A DNA stretch of 64,000 nucleotides, from positions 5,324,001 to 5,388,000 of the forward strand of contig NZ_JAUALB010000001.1 of NCBI RefSeq assembly GCF_030345795.1, in the 5' to 3' direction. The notes under the pieces were generated by a model, which was not told where the DNA came from, searched no databases, and worked only from the letters and a program-made list of their open reading frames with translations. A program made the position numbers and the translations under genes. Numbering within the stretch: the stretch's first letter is position 1; each line of letters begins with the position of its first letter. The stretch is from Micromonospora sp. WMMA1363. Lineage in GTDB: Bacteria > Actinomycetota > Actinomycetes > Mycobacteriales > Micromonosporaceae. This document shows positions 63,050 to 64,000 of this stretch, piece after piece.

Positions 63050-63969
63050 CTGCCCCGACACCACCCCGAAAGGGCTGGGAGACGTACGTGCCGGTCGCCA
63101 TCGCGCTGCTGCTGATCGCAGGTGTGTGGCTGGCCGGTGCCGTCTGGTCATTTGAGGAGCAGACGCACTACGCCAAGGCAAACGGCTTCACCACCCCGGA
63201 GCTGCTGCCGCTGGTCCTCGACGGGATGGCGGTCGCGATGGCCGCCGTGTCGTGGGCGGCGAGCCTCGACGCCCGACCGGCCATGTTCGCCCGAGCCATG
63301 ACCGCGGTGGCGATAGCGGGCAGCTCGGCCAGTAACGGGGCGTGGGCGTGGACCCGGTCGGACGGCGACGAACAGACGATTGTCCTGGCCGCCGCGGTGC
63401 CAGTGCTGGCGATGCTGGCGTTTGAGGTGCTGCTGTCGGAGGTGCGGCGTCAGGTGATGCGTCGCCGCGGACAGCCCGGTCCGGTGGTGGTACCACCGCC
63501 GCGTCTGATCCGCGTCACGCTCGCCCCGTGGTCGACGCTGCGGTCGTGGCGGCAGCTTGTCCTCGACGCGACTGACCCGCGTAAGGCGTTCGCGACGCGG
63601 CCGGTTGACGCACCCGCGCCGCAGCGCGGTGCAGCAGTCCCGCCGTGTCCGGTGACGCACCCAGTGGACGCGACACAGCCTGCGCAACCTGCGTTGACGC
63701 GGATCGTGACGCAGGCTGACGCGCTACCGCGACGCACTCGTGAGGTGTTGATGCGTCGCCCCGTGAGCGCACCACCGGCGGATCGTGACGCGGCGATGAC
63801 GCAGGCGCTTGACGCGGTGCTGACGCAAGGCGTCTCGATCCGCGGTGCGGCGCGTGACGCCGATGTACCGGAGGCGACGTTGCGTCGAGCGGTTAAGGAG
63901 CGTCGCGAGGTGACGCAGACCAACGGCCACCAGTTCGAGGTGGCCGGGAAAACGATGGAGGGCCTCTGA
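63046..63969 (+). CDS. DUF2637 membrane protein with C-terminal HTH-like region
   Basis: A 307-residue protein starting at GTG 63046 behind GGAGG (63034-63038). Four membrane segments are visible in residues 10-140 (VPVAIALLLIAGVWLAGAVW, PELLPLVLDGMAVAMAAVSWAASL, MTAVAIAGSSASNGAWAW, IVLAAAVPVLAMLAFEVLL). A long linker follows, then a helix-turn-helix-like end (GVSIRGAARDADVPEATLRRAV). DUF2637 proteins often sit near replication and transfer genes of actinomycete elements. It ends with TGATG overlap to the next gene. Confidence 0.85.
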   Translation: MTAPTPPRKGWETYVPVAIALLLIAGVWLAGAVWSFEEQTHYAKANGFTTPELLPLVLDGMAVAMAAVSWAASLDARPAMFARAMTAVAIAGSSASNGAWAWTRSDGDEQTIVLAAAVPVLAMLAFEVLLSEVRRQVMRRRGQPGPVVVPPPRLIRVTLAPWSTLRSWRQLVLDATDPRKAFATRPVDAPAPQRGAAVPPCPVTHPVDATQPAQPALTRIVTQADALPRRTREVLMRRPVSAPPADRDAAMTQALDAVLTQGVSIRGAARDADVPEATLRRAVKERREVTQTNGHQFEVAGKTMEGL

Positions 63970-64000
63970 TGTTCCAGGTTGTTCGCGCCCGCCGGTTCGC
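63969..64000 (+). CDS. Start of a further gene, cut by the window end
   Basis: ATG 63969 overlaps the DUF2637 stop as TGATG and opens MFQVVRARRF before the window ends. The gene is in the same transcription unit. In AICEs replication or transfer genes often follow here, but nothing can be concluded from ten residues. Confidence 0.5.
   Translation, partial: MFQVVRARRF

Larger units (their letters stand above)
60602..64000 (+). mobile_element. Left end of an AICE-like integrative element beside tRNA-His
   Basis: From the tRNA-His 3' end to the window end the gene content changes: small membrane protein, short GntR regulator without effector domain, Cys-rich small protein, HTH-NUDIX protein and DUF2637 membrane protein. 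This set is characteristic of pSAM2-like actinomycete integrative conjugative elements, where KorSA is a GntR repressor and Pif is a NUDIX immunity factor. Non-coding parts are less GC-rich than the chromosome. No integrase, excisionase, replication or TraB gene is seen; those must lie beyond the window. The tRNA 3' end as attachment site is inferred, and the direct repeat cannot be seen. Confidence 0.65.

Overview
The window is GC-rich actinobacterial DNA. Codon use, frequent GTG/TTG starts, the F420-type nitroreductase, the CysO/CysM/Mec cysteine pathway and the gene order all point to the Micromonosporaceae (Micromonospora or a close relative); this assignment is inference from gene content. 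About 60.5 kb is ordinary chromosome. The last 3.4 kb, after a tRNA-His gene, looks like one end of an integrative conjugative element of the AICE (pSAM2) type that runs out of the window.

Layout. 0-9.8 kb: loosely connected genes: an ArsR-type regulator, a serine hydrolase with its C-terminal membrane domain in another frame, a small caspase-like protein, an NAD(P)-binding oxidoreductase, a pentapeptide-repeat protein, a single-pass membrane protein, an F420-type nitroreductase, a cysteine-less HesB-like protein, a lone T4-beta-type protein and a cupin. 9.8-18.9 kb: GH15 glucoamylase/trehalase, threonine-synthase-like enzyme, a LigD-type phosphoesterase fused to a degenerate ligase domain, an FAD monooxygenase, cytochrome oxidase subunit I (ctaD) and an MFS transporter.

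19.1-33.2 kb is a conserved block. On the minus strand a large LuxR-type ATPase regulator runs into pncB and pncA (NAD salvage). On the plus strand come a degenerate dynamin-like protein, clpS, a DUF2017 gene, mec, cysO, cysM, an Rv1339-type metallo-beta-lactamase-fold phosphodiesterase, two glycosyltransferases, rph and rdgB. This matches the order pncB1-clpS-...-mec-cysO-cysM-...-Rv1339-rphA-Rv1341 of M. tuberculosis, but the rhomboid and murI genes are absent and the two glycosyltransferases are added. CysO carries a 22-residue tail after its Gly-Gly, which the neighbouring Mec peptidase may have to remove.

33.3-41.3 kb is a complete histidine-utilisation operon on the minus strand: rpiR-type regulator, hutU, an M20 amidohydrolase, hutF, hutI, hutH. 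No HutG is present, so the M20 enzyme probably takes the last step. A TGAAA/TTTCA palindrome lies between the -35 and -10 of an apparently leaderless promoter. 41.5-46.4 kb: an LCP-family ligase and the dTDP-rhamnose genes rmlC, rmlA, rmlB, rmlD, with a remnant of a sugar-phosphate transferase beside them. 46.7-49.1 kb: MOSC protein, acetyltransferase, an odd tRNA with anticodon UAG and no long variable arm, and the peroxiredoxin bcp. 49.2-52.0 kb: a cobalt/nickel ECF transporter, cbiMNQO, whose cbiQ is frameshifted at a C6 run. 52.1-57.3 kb: a thiol-redox/membrane gene set facing a copper set (zinc-finger-like protein, CopC-CopD fusion, YcnI). 57.4-60.6 kb: a membrane protein with 18-bp repeats, a GT87 mannosyltransferase, oligoribonuclease and tRNA-His.

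Starts were chosen by ribosome-binding site, overlap and family N-termini. Product names come from recognised motifs, not from database searches.
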